From Acidobacteriota bacterium (GTDB taxonomy: Bacteria > Acidobacteriota > Vicinamibacteria > Vicinamibacterales > UBA8438), in the NCBI GenBank assembly GCA_009861545.1, contig VXME01000115.1, positions 1 through 64,000 on the forward strand: a stretch of DNA of 64,000 bases, given 5' to 3'. Position 1 is the stretch's first letter, and the number at the start of each line of letters is the position of its first letter. Positions 8,865-17,323 of the stretch are shown one piece after another. Both the position numbers and the translations under genes were made by a program. Under the pieces are notes generated by a model. That model saw nothing but the letters and a program-made list of their open reading frames with translations. It was not told the DNA's origin and ran no database searches.

Positions 8865-8870
8865 TACGAT
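8865..8870 (+). promoter_or_regulatory. Candidate -10 element for the P1 peptidase operon
   Basis: TACGAT lies 10 bases before the ATG at 8881. If it is a real -10, the transcript would start at or within a few bases of the start codon (leaderless). No -35 box is clear. Confidence 0.25.
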
Positions 8871-8880
8871 TTGACCCCCG

Positions 8881-9945
8881 ATGACGATTGCAGCAGCTCG
8901 CGCCGGCGCCGTCATCTGCGTAGCTGTTGCCGCCGCCGGGGCCGGCGCCAGCCTGGAAAACGCCACCATGACGACTCGTGGGCTGACCGCCGTCGCCGGC
9001 ATCGAGGTCGGCCATCACACGCTCGCCGCACGGCCGACAGGCTGCACGGTCGTTCTCACCCGCGGGGGCGCCACGGCGGCGGTCGACGTGCGGGGAGCCT
9101 CGCCCGGAACGCGGGAAACGGCGCTCCTCGATCCGGTCAACTCCATTCAGCAGGTGCACGCCATCGTGCTGTCGGGCGGCAGTGCCTTCGGTCTGGCCGC
9201 CGCCGACGGGGTGATGCGCTATCTCGACGAGCAGGGCATCGGTTACCGGACGCGGACGGCGCGCGTGCCGATCGTCCCGGCCGCGATTCTCTACGATCTC
9301 GGCGTCGGCGACCCCGCGATCCGCCCCGACGCCGAGTGCGGCTACCGGGCGGCGCGGGCCGCCCGCAGCGACGGCATCCACGAAGGCAGCGTCGGGGCCG
9401 GGGCCGGCGCCACGGTGGGCAAGCTGGCCGGTCCGGACCGCGCCATGAAGGGCGGCATCGGGACGGCGCTGATCGAGCTCCCGGACGGCCTGCAGGTCGC
9501 CGCGCTGATGGCGGTGAACGCCGTCGGGGACGTGTACGACCCGGCGACGGGCGCCCTGGTCGCCGGCGTGCGGAGCACTGACGGCCTGGGCCTGGCCGGC
9601 GCCCGCGCCCTCCTGCGCCAGCCCGCGCCCGAGCCACCGGGCGGCGAGAACACGACGATCGGCGTCGTCGCCACCAACGCCCGGCTCGACAAGGCGCAGC
9701 TCGGCGTCGTCGCGCGCATGGCGCACGACGGTCTCGCGCGGGCCGTCCGGCCGGCGCACACCCCGGTGGACGGAGACGCCATCTTCGCCCTGTCGACCGG
9801 CAGCCTGGAGAGCCCCGGCAGCCTGCTGCGGATCGGCGCCCTGGCCGCCGACGTCACGGGGGAGGCCATCGTCCGTGGCGTGCGGACCGCCGGCGGGCTG
9901 CCGGGCTACCCGGCCGTCCGCGATCTCAAGGAGGGAACACCATGA
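8881..9945 (+). CDS. P1 family peptidase (DmpA/NylC-like, Ntn-hydrolase fold)
   Basis: A 354-residue self-processing peptidase of family S58/P1. The fold begins LTAVAGIEVGHHT and contains IVLSGGSAFGLAAADGVM. In this family the precursor cleaves itself before a Ser/Thr that becomes the N-terminal nucleophile. The matching position is GENTTIGVVATNARL, with Asn257-Thr258 as likely cleavage site, as in the nylon hydrolase NylC rather than the Gly-Ser of DmpA. The first 29 residues may be a leader; an internal ATG at 8968 is an alternative start. The stop overlaps the next ATG (ATGA), so it is coupled to a CstA transporter. That suggests uptake and cleavage of unusual peptides or amides. Confidence 0.9.
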   Translation: MTIAAARAGAVICVAVAAAGAGASLENATMTTRGLTAVAGIEVGHHTLAARPTGCTVVLTRGGATAAVDVRGASPGTRETALLDPVNSIQQVHAIVLSGGSAFGLAAADGVMRYLDEQGIGYRTRTARVPIVPAAILYDLGVGDPAIRPDAECGYRAARAARSDGIHEGSVGAGAGATVGKLAGPDRAMKGGIGTALIELPDGLQVAALMAVNAVGDVYDPATGALVAGVRSTDGLGLAGARALLRQPAPEPPGGENTTIGVVATNARLDKAQLGVVARMAHDGLARAVRPAHTPVDGDAIFALSTGSLESPGSLLRIGALAADVTGEAIVRGVRTAGGLPGYPAVRDLKEGTP

Positions 9946-11624
9946 ACGCCGTCGTGCTTGCGGTAGTCGGTTTGATCGCGGTCTTCTCCGGGTACCGGTT
10001 CTACTCGAAGTTCATGGCCGAGAAGATCTACCGGCTCGATCCCGACTTCAAGACCCCGGCGCACGCCATGCGCGACGACATCGACTACGTGCCGACGAAC
10101 CGCGTGGTCCTGTGGGGCCACCACTTCACCGCCGTCGCCGGCGCCGCACCGATCATCGGCCCGAGCATCGCCGTCGTCTGGGGCTGGCTGCCGGCGTTCC
10201 TGTGGGTGGTCATCGGCACGATGTTCTTCGCCGGCGTGCACGATTTCGGCGCCATCTGGGCCAGCGTCCGGAACAAGGCGCTGTCGGTCGGCTCGCTGAC
10301 CGGCGAGGTGGTGAGCCACCGCGCGCGCAACCTGTTCATGATCGTCGTCTTCTTCCTGTTGCTGATGGTCAACGCGGTCTTCGCGGTCGCGATCGCCAGC
10401 GAGTTCATCAACACCCCGGCGAGCGTCATTCCCGCCTGGACCGCCGTCATCGTGGCGGTCGGCATCGGCATCCTGCTCTACAAGGTGGGCGTCGGGATCA
10501 CCTGGCCGACGGTGGTCGGGACGATCATCCTCTACGCGGTCATCTACCTGGGCGAGCTGTTCCCGGTCGCGCTGCCCGAGACGGCCGGCATCGCACCGGC
10601 GGCGCAGTGGATCCTGATCCTGTTCGCCTACGCGGCGGTGGCGTCGATGCTGCCGGTCTGGCTGCTGTTGCAGCCGCGCGACTACATCAACGGCATCCAG
10701 CTCTTCGTCGGTCTGGGCATCCTGTACGGCGCGGTCTTCATCGCCGCCCCGACGATAGTCGCGCCGCCGATCAACCCCAACGTCCCGCCGGGGACACCGC
10801 CAATCATGCCGCTGCTGTTCGTCACCATCGCCTGCGGCGCGATCTCCGGCTTCCACGGCCTCGTCAGCTCCGGCACCACGTCGAAGCAGCTCAACACGGA
10901 GACCGACGCGCGCTTCGTCGGCTATCTGGGATCGCTCGGCGAAGGCACGCTGGCGATCGTCGCAATCATCGCGGTCACGGCCGGCTTCTCGATGACCGAG
11001 TGGCAGTCCTCCTACGCCGACGCGGAGAGCTTCGGCGCGGTGGGCGGGATCAGCGCCTTCGTCACCGGCGGCGCGCGGATCGCCTCCGAAGGGCTTGGCA
11101 TACCGCTCAACTTCGCCCGGACGCTGCTCGCCGTCATGGCGGTGCTGTTCGCCGGCACGACCATGGACGCCGGGGTCCGCCTGCAGCGCTACATCGTGCA
11201 GGAATGGGGGACGATCTACAACATCCCGGCGCTCCAGAACGGCTACGTCGCGACCGCCGGCGCGGTGGGCGCCTGTCTGGTGCTGGCGTTCGGCGCGGGC
11301 GGCGCCGACGGCACCGGCGGCATGATCATCTGGCCGCTGTTCGGCACGACGAACCAGTTGCTGGCCGGACTGACACTGCTCGTCATCAGCGTCATGCTGG
11401 TCAAGCTCGGCAGACCGGCGCGCTACACGCTGATTCCGATGGTCTTCGTCACCACGATGGCTCTGCTCGCCGCGCTCTACCAGCTCAGCAGCCTCTACAC
11501 GGAAGGCAGGTTCGTGCTGGTCGCCATCGACATCGTGATCATCATCACCGCCATCTTCGTCATGCTGGAGGCGGCGTCCGCGCTGATGCGCGAGCGGCGC
11601 GCCGCCGCGGCGGGGGTGGGCTAG
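9942..11624 (+). CDS. CstA-family carbon starvation transporter (copy 1)
   Basis: A 560-residue protein with at least 14 hydrophobic segments and the CstA landmarks: DDIDYVPTNRVVLWGHHF, GPSIAVVWGWLPAFLWVVIG and GAVHDFGA-like AGVHDFGAIW near the N-terminus, LLLQPRDYIN mid-protein, then ISGFHGLVSSGTTSKQL and PLFGTTNQLLAGL. Family members take up peptides (CstA) or pyruvate (BtsT). It starts within the peptidase stop codon. A second CstA of similar size lies 1.3 kb downstream in the same operon, which is unusual; this copy has the shorter C-terminal end. Confidence 0.93.
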   Translation: MNAVVLAVVGLIAVFSGYRFYSKFMAEKIYRLDPDFKTPAHAMRDDIDYVPTNRVVLWGHHFTAVAGAAPIIGPSIAVVWGWLPAFLWVVIGTMFFAGVHDFGAIWASVRNKALSVGSLTGEVVSHRARNLFMIVVFFLLLMVNAVFAVAIASEFINTPASVIPAWTAVIVAVGIGILLYKVGVGITWPTVVGTIILYAVIYLGELFPVALPETAGIAPAAQWILILFAYAAVASMLPVWLLLQPRDYINGIQLFVGLGILYGAVFIAAPTIVAPPINPNVPPGTPPIMPLLFVTIACGAISGFHGLVSSGTTSKQLNTETDARFVGYLGSLGEGTLAIVAIIAVTAGFSMTEWQSSYADAESFGAVGGISAFVTGGARIASEGLGIPLNFARTLLAVMAVLFAGTTMDAGVRLQRYIVQEWGTIYNIPALQNGYVATAGAVGACLVLAFGAGGADGTGGMIIWPLFGTTNQLLAGLTLLVISVMLVKLGRPARYTLIPMVFVTTMALLAALYQLSSLYTEGRFVLVAIDIVIIITAIFVMLEAASALMRERRAAAAGVG

Positions 11625-11645
11625 CCTTCCGTTGTCGGTGCCGTC

Positions 11646-11927
11646 ATGAACCCTTCGCGATTCGATGCCGTACGGGAACGGCTCGCGCAGGCCCGTACCC
11701 TGCTGGGCGAGTTCTACACGGCGCCCTACCGGGGCGCGGTGGCCCGCGCGCGCCGCGACGAGGACGACCTGTTCATGCTGTTCGTCTTCGCGGAGCTGAT
11801 GGGCGTGCCGAACCCGGCCGCGTACTACACGCTGGAGCTCCAGCCGCTCCTGCTCGAGCGCTTCCACGAGTGGCACACCCGGATGGGTTTGGAGCACTCG
11901 CCCCTTGACCACTTCCGCTGCTGCTGA
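11646..11927 (+). CDS. Small protein ending Cys-Cys (cory-CC-star-like)
   Basis: A 93-residue soluble, acidic/aromatic protein: helical N-terminal half (RERLAQARTLLGEFY), then EDDLFMLFVFAELMGVPNPA and a C-terminus DHFRCC immediately before the stop. A terminal Cys-Cys on a ~95-residue protein next to an ArsA-type ATPase and CstA fits the family I know as cory-CC-star, whose function is not established. The last 23 bases overlap the TTG start of the ATPase gene, so the two are translationally coupled. The paired terminal thiols suggest metal binding or a redox/handover role, which is inference. Confidence 0.75.
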   Translation: MNPSRFDAVRERLAQARTLLGEFYTAPYRGAVARARRDEDDLFMLFVFAELMGVPNPAAYYTLELQPLLLERFHEWHTRMGLEHSPLDHFRCC

Positions 11928-12924
11928 CGGCCTGCTCGGGCGCGGCATCGTCTTCGTCGGCGGCAAGGGAGGCGTCGGCAAGACCACGACGGCGGCCGCG
12001 CTGGCGCTCGCCGCGGCGGAACGCGGCCGGACGTGCCTGGTCGTGTCCACCGACCCCGCACACTCGCTGGGCGATATCTTCGGACGCGCGATCGGCGATG
12101 CGGAGACCGCGCTGGCGCCCAACCTGACGGGGCTGGAGATCGATCCCGACCGGGCCGCCACGGCGCACATCGCGAGCGTCAAGGAGCGGATGAAGGCGCT
12201 CGTCCATCCGCGGCTGTACGACGAGATCGACCGGCAACTCGACCTGGCCGCCTACACGCCGGGCACCACGGAAGCCGCGCTGATCGAGCGGGTTGCCGAG
12301 CTGATGGCGCAGGCGGGATCGCGCTTCGACCTGGTGATCTTCGACACCGCGCCGAGCGGCCACACGGTGCGGCTGCTCTCCCTGCCGGAAGTGATGAGCG
12401 CCTGGATGGACGGCCTGCTCCGCCACCGCGAGCGCTCGTCCCGGCTCGGCGCCATGCTCGGACATCTCGAAGGCAAGCCGGGGCGGGGCGACGATCTCTC
12501 GCTGATCGACGAACACGCGGATCATGCGCGCGACAGTCGCGAGGCCCGCATCAACGACATCCTGCAGGCGCGCCGCCGCAAGTTCATCGTCGCCCGCGAA
12601 CGTCTGCTCGACGTGGCCGGCACCGCGTTCCTGCTGGTGGTCAACCCGGATCGCCTGTCGATCCTGGAGAGCCGGCGCGTCGTCGACACGCTGGCCCGAT
12701 TCGACCTCCCCGTGTCGTCGGTCGTCGTCAACCGCGTCCTGCCGGACACGGCCGACGCCGCCGGTGCGTTCATCGACGCCCGCCGGGCGCAGGAGCGCGC
12801 TTATCTGCGAGAGATCGAGGAGGTCTTCCCCGCACTGCCACGCACGATCGTCCCGCTCCGGCCGGACGACGTGCAGGGGTTCGACGCCCTGCGCGCCATC
12901 GGCGCCCGGCTCGTCGCCCACTGA
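11905..12924 (+). CDS. ArsA/GET3-type ATPase, single-domain
   Basis: A 339-residue deviant-Walker ATPase: GGKGGVGKTT at residues 19-28 with signature Lys21, switch I STDPAHS near 49-54, and switch II DTAPSGHT at 147-154. These residues define the ArsA/GET3/TRC40 family, which works as dimers to energise arsenite efflux or to deliver membrane proteins. It is a half-length ArsA, and no CxxC zinc motif of GET3 or metal-binding cysteine triad of ArsA is visible. No arsB, arsC or arsR lies nearby. The TTG start overlaps the Cys-Cys gene, and the second CstA begins 2 bases after its stop. A role with these transporters is inferred from context only. Confidence 0.9.
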   Translation: MTTSAAADGLLGRGIVFVGGKGGVGKTTTAAALALAAAERGRTCLVVSTDPAHSLGDIFGRAIGDAETALAPNLTGLEIDPDRAATAHIASVKERMKALVHPRLYDEIDRQLDLAAYTPGTTEAALIERVAELMAQAGSRFDLVIFDTAPSGHTVRLLSLPEVMSAWMDGLLRHRERSSRLGAMLGHLEGKPGRGDDLSLIDEHADHARDSREARINDILQARRRKFIVARERLLDVAGTAFLLVVNPDRLSILESRRVVDTLARFDLPVSSVVVNRVLPDTADAAGAFIDARRAQERAYLREIEEVFPALPRTIVPLRPDDVQGFDALRAIGARLVAH

Positions 12925-12926
12925 CC

Positions 12927-14615
12927 ATGTCACCACTGCTCGCCGCCCTCATCTGCATCGCGGCCTACGCGGCCGCCTACCGCTTGTACGCGCGCTTCCT
13001 CGCCGAGCGGGTATTCGTGATCGACCCGGCCCGGCCGACCCCGGCGGTCCGCTACCGCGACGAGATCGACTACGTCCCGGCCAACCGCTACGTGCTGTTC
13101 GGCCACCAGTACGCGTCCATCACCGGCCTGTCGCCGATGCTCGGCCCCGCGATCGCGGTCATCTGGGGCTGGCTGCCGGCGATGCTGTGGGTCGTCATCG
13201 GCGCCATCTTCATCGGCGCCGTGCACGACTTCGGGGCGCTGGTCGTATCCATCCGCGCCCGCGGGATGTCGCTCGGGAAGGTGACCGAGAACCTCGTCGG
13301 GCCGCGCGGCAAGACGCTCTTCCACCTCGTCATCTTCTTCCTCATCGCACTGGCGATGGGCGTCTTCGTCCACGTCATCGCGGTGCTCTTCTCACCCGAC
13401 TTCTATCCACAGGCGGTGCTGCCGAGCGGGGCCCTGGTCTTCGTGGCCGCGGCCATGGGCGTGGCCGTCCACCGCGGCGGGTGGAGCATCCGCAGCCTGA
13501 CCATCGCCGGACTCGCCATCGCGCTGGGGCTGGCGTTCGTCGGCATCCGGCACCCGGTCGTCGGTCCGTCGCTGGCGCAGTGGAAATGGCTGCTGCTGGC
13601 CTACGCCTTCGGGGCGAGCGTCCTGCCCGTGTGGCTGCTGCTGCAACCGCGCGACTACATCAACAGCCTGCTGCTCTATGTCGGCGTGGGCGCGATGTAC
13701 GTCGGGTTCGTCGCGACGAACCCGTCGTTCGCCGCCCCGGCGGTGGACCTGGCGCCGGCAGGAGCTCCACCGATTGTCCCCTTCGTCTTCGTGGTCATCG
13801 CCTGCGGGGCGGCCAGCGGCTTCCACGCGCTGATGTCGTCCGGCTCCACCGCCAAGCAGCTCGCGACAGAAGGGGACGCCCGCTTCATCGGCTACGGCGC
13901 GATGATCGGCGAGTCGATGCTCGGGCTGATGGCGGTGCTCGCCTGCACCGCGGGGTTCGTCTCGCGGGAAGCGTGGCTGGAGCGCTACGTGAGCTGGCAG
14001 GCCGCGGACAGCCTCGGCAGCAACATCGCCGCCTTCATCAGCGGCACCACGCGCTTCCTGCAGACGCTCGGCATTCCCGAGGCCATCGGCGGCACGCTGG
14101 TCGCCGTCATCGTCGTCTCGTTCGCCCTGACCTCGCTCGATTCGGCCACGCGGCTGCTGCGCTACAACGTCTCCGAGATGGGCGACACGCTACGCGTCGA
14201 GGCGCTCTCGAACCGCTACGTCGCGTCGGGCATCGCGGTCGTGGCCATCTGGGCCTTCGCCTTCATCCAGGTGGACGGCGAGTTCGCCGGGCTGATTCTG
14301 TGGCAGCTCTTCGGCACCACCAACCAGCTCCTCGCCGGCCTCGCCCTGCTGGCCGTCACCCTCTACCTGCTGCGGCGCGGCAAGCCGCTGATCTACACGG
14401 CGGCGCCGATGGTGTTCATGCTGCTGTCTACCTTGACGGTCATGAGCGTCAACCTGACCGACTTCTGGACCGCCGGGCAGTGGCTGCTGCTGGCGCCCGC
14501 CGCGACCATCTTCACGCTGGCGCTGTGGCTGGTGGTCGAGGCGGCGCTGGCGGTGATCCGCTTCCGGCGGGATCCGGTGCTGGACGGGCTGGAGGTGGTG
14601 TTCCGGGAGAAGTGA
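12927..14615 (+). CDS. CstA-family carbon starvation transporter (copy 2)
   Basis: A 562-residue polytopic protein with the same landmarks as copy 1 (YRDEIDYVPANRYVLFGHQ, GPAIAVIWGWLPAMLWVVIG, GAVHDFGALV, LLLQPRDYIN, SGFHALMSSGSTAKQL, QLFGTTNQLLAGL), but the two clearly diverge along their length, so this is not a recent tandem duplication. I chose the ATG at 12927, 2 bases after the ATPase stop; the frame stays open much further upstream but only as antisense/shadow. The C-terminus carries a charged tail (RFRRDPVLDG) absent from copy 1. It is the last gene of the operon. Confidence 0.93.
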   Translation: MSPLLAALICIAAYAAAYRLYARFLAERVFVIDPARPTPAVRYRDEIDYVPANRYVLFGHQYASITGLSPMLGPAIAVIWGWLPAMLWVVIGAIFIGAVHDFGALVVSIRARGMSLGKVTENLVGPRGKTLFHLVIFFLIALAMGVFVHVIAVLFSPDFYPQAVLPSGALVFVAAAMGVAVHRGGWSIRSLTIAGLAIALGLAFVGIRHPVVGPSLAQWKWLLLAYAFGASVLPVWLLLQPRDYINSLLLYVGVGAMYVGFVATNPSFAAPAVDLAPAGAPPIVPFVFVVIACGAASGFHALMSSGSTAKQLATEGDARFIGYGAMIGESMLGLMAVLACTAGFVSREAWLERYVSWQAADSLGSNIAAFISGTTRFLQTLGIPEAIGGTLVAVIVVSFALTSLDSATRLLRYNVSEMGDTLRVEALSNRYVASGIAVVAIWAFAFIQVDGEFAGLILWQLFGTTNQLLAGLALLAVTLYLLRRGKPLIYTAAPMVFMLLSTLTVMSVNLTDFWTAGQWLLLAPAATIFTLALWLVVEAALAVIRFRRDPVLDGLEVVFREK

Positions 14616-14639
14616 CGCGCTGTCGGGTCGAACGCGTCA
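14613..14639. terminator. Candidate bidirectional hairpin between convergent genes
   Basis: TGACGCG (14613-14619) and CGCGTCA (14633-14639) form a perfect 7-base inverted repeat around a 13-base loop. It overlaps the stop codons of the CstA gene and the convergent HNH gene. There is no run of T on either side, so a classical intrinsic terminator is not proven. Confidence 0.3.
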
Positions 14640-15294
14640 AGGCTCACCGTCGCGCAACCTGCCTTGGCGCTGCAACTCCCTGGCCACGAATGGCGCGTGG
14701 CGCCTCAGGTGGTCGAGCGAAATGTGGCTCTGCCAGTATTCTTCGGCGAATTTCGAGCGGGCCCTGCAACACTCCAGATCATTCAGGTGCAGACGCTCGA
14801 TAGTCTCCTCGACCGCCGTCAGAACGTCCGCGGATGGCCCTCTGCCCGGCATGACCTGAAACTCGTACAGGTTCCAGAGCGAACCAACCGTCCTCGATAT
14901 CGAACGGATCCAGCACGCCTGCGACTGCACCCTTTCGGGCGTTCATCAGTGAGCAGGCCAATCGGTAGTTGCGCCACTCGTAAACCTGATCCCACCGCAT
15001 GGACTTCGCGACCATATGGTCAACGCTCGGCGCTCCCGTGCCGTCTGGAATGTAGAGGGACAGGTACGAACAGATGCGATTGTAGCTCTCCAGCAGGTCG
15101 CCGGGTGCTGCACGCCAATATGGTGGAAACGCTCCCGAGGGGATCTCCTCTCTCGATTGCGCAACCTGCTCGTAACGCCGGCCAGCAGCGCGGGGCGGCA
15201 TCTCTCCGACGCGTTCGGCGATGGCCCGCAACCCTGGCCGTCTCACATCCGCGTCGAAGTTCGGTGGTTCTTCTGCGGGCCTGACGGGGATCAC
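14637..15294 (-). pseudogene. HNH endonuclease, PtuB-like, frameshifted
   Basis: The first part begins at a GTG overlapping the TGA of the AAA ATPase gene. It contains a C-terminal-half HNH-like core: VDHMVAKS with Asp92-His93, then YEWRNYRLACSLMNARKG. The frame is lost after GWFALE. A second frame continues directly with LYEFQVMPG and a tail ending LRRHAPFVARELQRQG. One extra C in the CC pair at 14870-14871 accounts for the break. The joined product would be about 215 residues, reasonable for the HNH partner of an AAA ATPase in Septu-type pairs. The metal and nucleic-acid residues lie upstream of the break, so a shortened product may still fold. Whether the indel is natural or a sequencing error cannot be settled here. 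Confidence 0.65.
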
Positions 15295-16592
15295 GGAGTT
15301 CCCCCACGGTCCTCCACGAACGCGTTCCAGCGAACCCAGAACTGGTCGACATCCGGAAGGACGCCTCGCAGTTCCTTGTGAACCTCCATCACTTGGTCGA
15401 GTGGGGCATTGGTTTGCCTGAGGAGCCTCCGGGCACGCAGGACTGCCCGTTCAGCCTCGATACTGCCCCACTCGGTCGCCAGGTCGAAAGCCTCGCTAGT
15501 CAACCACGCGCCGGGGGTACCGCGCGGCGTGTACGGGCGGCGACGGAGCTTTGCCTCCGGCGGGTTGCCGTCGAGATCCAGATCGAACCACGCGTCCTGC
15601 TTCGGGTCGAACCACGGTTCGGCGGACGCGAGTACCAACGGCGCATGCGTCGATGCGATCAGCTGCAGGGTCGCGCCATCCAGAAGCTCGGCGCCGACGT
15701 CCCGTAACGCTTTGAGAATCGACCGTTGCCACCTCGGATGCAGATGGCTCTCGACCTCGTCGAAGAGCATGGTGACCTGCTGAACCGCGTCCTCACCACG
15801 CAAGTCGGCCGCGACCCGATGCTCCGCCCAGGCCCACGTCAATACGTAAGCAAGTGCCACCACACGACGAATGCCGGACGATGCATGCAGGATCGGTACA
15901 GCACCCGCGTACGTTGTACGGATGGAAGGAATGTCTCTCGCATCGTCGATAGACAGCCTAATCGGTTTGCCTGGCTCGAGCCGGTCACCTCGCTCCCAAT
16001 CCGGTGACAGCGCGCTCAGAGCCTGCTCCATGGCTCTTGACTCCGCGTCCCCGCCCTTCATCCAACTCGACCAGTCCTGTATCAGCCCGTTACATGTAGG
16101 AACTGAGCGGCCGTTGCCCACTTCTCTCAACCCATCCCATACCTCGGTCTCCGTGAGCACGTACGCCGGCGGTCTCCTGGAGTCCTCAGCCAAACGAAAC
16201 AGATCGTTGCGAATCACGTCCCACACGGAAAACGAGCCATCGCCATGCACGTACACGACGAGGCCCGGGAACTGCCGGTATAGGCCCACTCTCTTCCAGG
16301 TCTCGGCAGCCCGCGAATAGCTCTCGCTGAACGTGACGGCCTCATCACGGAAACGAATACGGGCCTCGATGTTCGCCCTTTCGCCGTGATCTCGTGGTCG
16401 AGCCACGAGACCGGAAGTCATGCGGCGGTTGACTTCCGCCGGCCAAGCCCCGGTCAGCGTCCACCACGCGGTATCCAGCAGAAAGCTCTTTCCGAGACCG
16501 TTGTCGCCCGTGATGAGGTTCACTCGTGGGGCGAACTCCACCTCCATACGAGGTGCGGGGCCCACGTTCTCGAGCTTGAGGTACTCCAGCAT
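15291..16592 (-). CDS. AAA/ABC-like ATPase, PtuA-like (Septu-type defence)
   Basis: A 433-residue SMC/OLD-like ATPase. Walker A GDNGLGKS is at residues 29-36, an ABC-signature-like SSGIRRVVALAYVL lies in the C-terminal half, and Walker B MLFDEVESHLHP is followed by the switch STHAP. This composition and the overlapping HNH gene fit the two-gene Septu architecture, where the ATPase complexes with an HNH nuclease to stop phage. The ATG at 16592 gives the classical N-terminus MLEYLKLENVGP. The frame is open further upstream, but that would overlap the Uma2 gene. The defence role is inferred from architecture. Confidence 0.8.
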   Translation of the reverse strand: MLEYLKLENVGPAPRMEVEFAPRVNLITGDNGLGKSFLLDTAWWTLTGAWPAEVNRRMTSGLVARPRDHGERANIEARIRFRDEAVTFSESYSRAAETWKRVGLYRQFPGLVVYVHGDGSFSVWDVIRNDLFRLAEDSRRPPAYVLTETEVWDGLREVGNGRSVPTCNGLIQDWSSWMKGGDAESRAMEQALSALSPDWERGDRLEPGKPIRLSIDDARDIPSIRTTYAGAVPILHASSGIRRVVALAYVLTWAWAEHRVAADLRGEDAVQQVTMLFDEVESHLHPRWQRSILKALRDVGAELLDGATLQLIASTHAPLVLASAEPWFDPKQDAWFDLDLDGNPPEAKLRRRPYTPRGTPGAWLTSEAFDLATEWGSIEAERAVLRARRLLRQTNAPLDQVMEVHKELRGVLPDVDQFWVRWNAFVEDRGGTP

Positions 16593-16609
16593 GGGCGTCT
16601 TTTCCGGCC

Positions 16610-17179
16610 TCAGGCGAACGCCTCTCGGACGCGCACGGCGAAGTCGGGGAGCACGGGATCTCCTTCCAGGATGTCCGTGTCGCGGAGCACCTCGGCCGGC
16701 TGCCCGTGGCGGTGGACGGTCACTGACCGCGTATCGGGATACGCAACCCACACGGTCCGCGTGCCTGCCTCCAGCCAGTCCCTGATCTTGTCCTGAACCG
16801 CGGCCGTCGAATCGCCCGGCGAGACCACTTCTACCGCCAGATCGGGCGCCATCTCGGGGAACCCGGAAGGAGCCTCCTCCGTTCCCAGCCGCTCGCCGGC
16901 CACGAAAGCCACGTCCGGCGCTCGCACCGTGTCCGGACTCCGCCGCAGCAGGAAGCCGGTTTCCGCCGCAAAGACCCGACCCAGATCCCGCTCCAGCACA
17001 TGATTGCCGATGAAGAGCCCGAACTTGTGTGCGACCTGTCCGTGTCGTCCTCCCGCCGGCGCCATGACAACGAGGTCTCCTCTCACGAGCTCCGTTCGCC
17101 GGCCCTGGGCCGAGAGGCGCACGGAGATTGCCGGCAAGTCGTCAGCCGTGACCTGGGTCCTTGCGGCGCTCACAACCAT
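16610..17179 (-). CDS. Uma2 family (DUF820) putative endonuclease
   Basis: A 189-residue protein of the Uma2/DUF820 type. It has the PD-(D/E)XK pattern: Glu30 in TELVRGDLVVMAP, His47, APDVAFVAGERL around 88, PDLAVEVVSP with Asp113 and Glu117, and Lys131 in DKIRDWLEAG. The family is abundant in cyanobacteria and some soil phyla and is considered restriction-enzyme-like, but its target is unknown. It lies 17 bases upstream of the AAA ATPase gene on the same strand, so the three may be one transcription unit. An association with the Septu-like pair is possible but such Uma2 genes also occur singly. Confidence 0.85.
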   Translation of the reverse strand: MVVSAARTQVTADDLPAISVRLSAQGRRTELVRGDLVVMAPAGGRHGQVAHKFGLFIGNHVLERDLGRVFAAETGFLLRRSPDTVRAPDVAFVAGERLGTEEAPSGFPEMAPDLAVEVVSPGDSTAAVQDKIRDWLEAGTRTVWVAYPDTRSVTVHRHGQPAEVLRDTDILEGDPVLPDFAVRVREAFA

Positions 17180-17323
17180 GATTCGATTCCTGCATCATTC
17201 TACGCTGCCGGTCGGTCTCCTTCCGGGTCGGTCGATGCACGTGCCGGAGGCCGCTCAGGCCTTGAGGGCCTGCCCAGACCACCAGGGCCGCATCAGGTTC
17301 GATGTATCGTCTTCTGCGGCCGC

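Noticed and set aside
8284-9759. Long minus-strand upstream extension of the esterase frame
   Set aside because: It is antisense to the P1 peptidase and DUF2784 genes; the signal peptide and ATG at 8283 give the right start.
11905-12924. Arsenite efflux ATPase (ArsA) in an arsenic operon
   Set aside because: No ArsB, ArsC, ArsD or ArsR gene is nearby and the metal-binding cysteines are not seen; context is CstA.
14860-14880. Programmed ribosomal frameshift in the HNH gene
   Set aside because: No slippery heptamer or stimulatory structure is visible, and a single-base indel is the simpler explanation.
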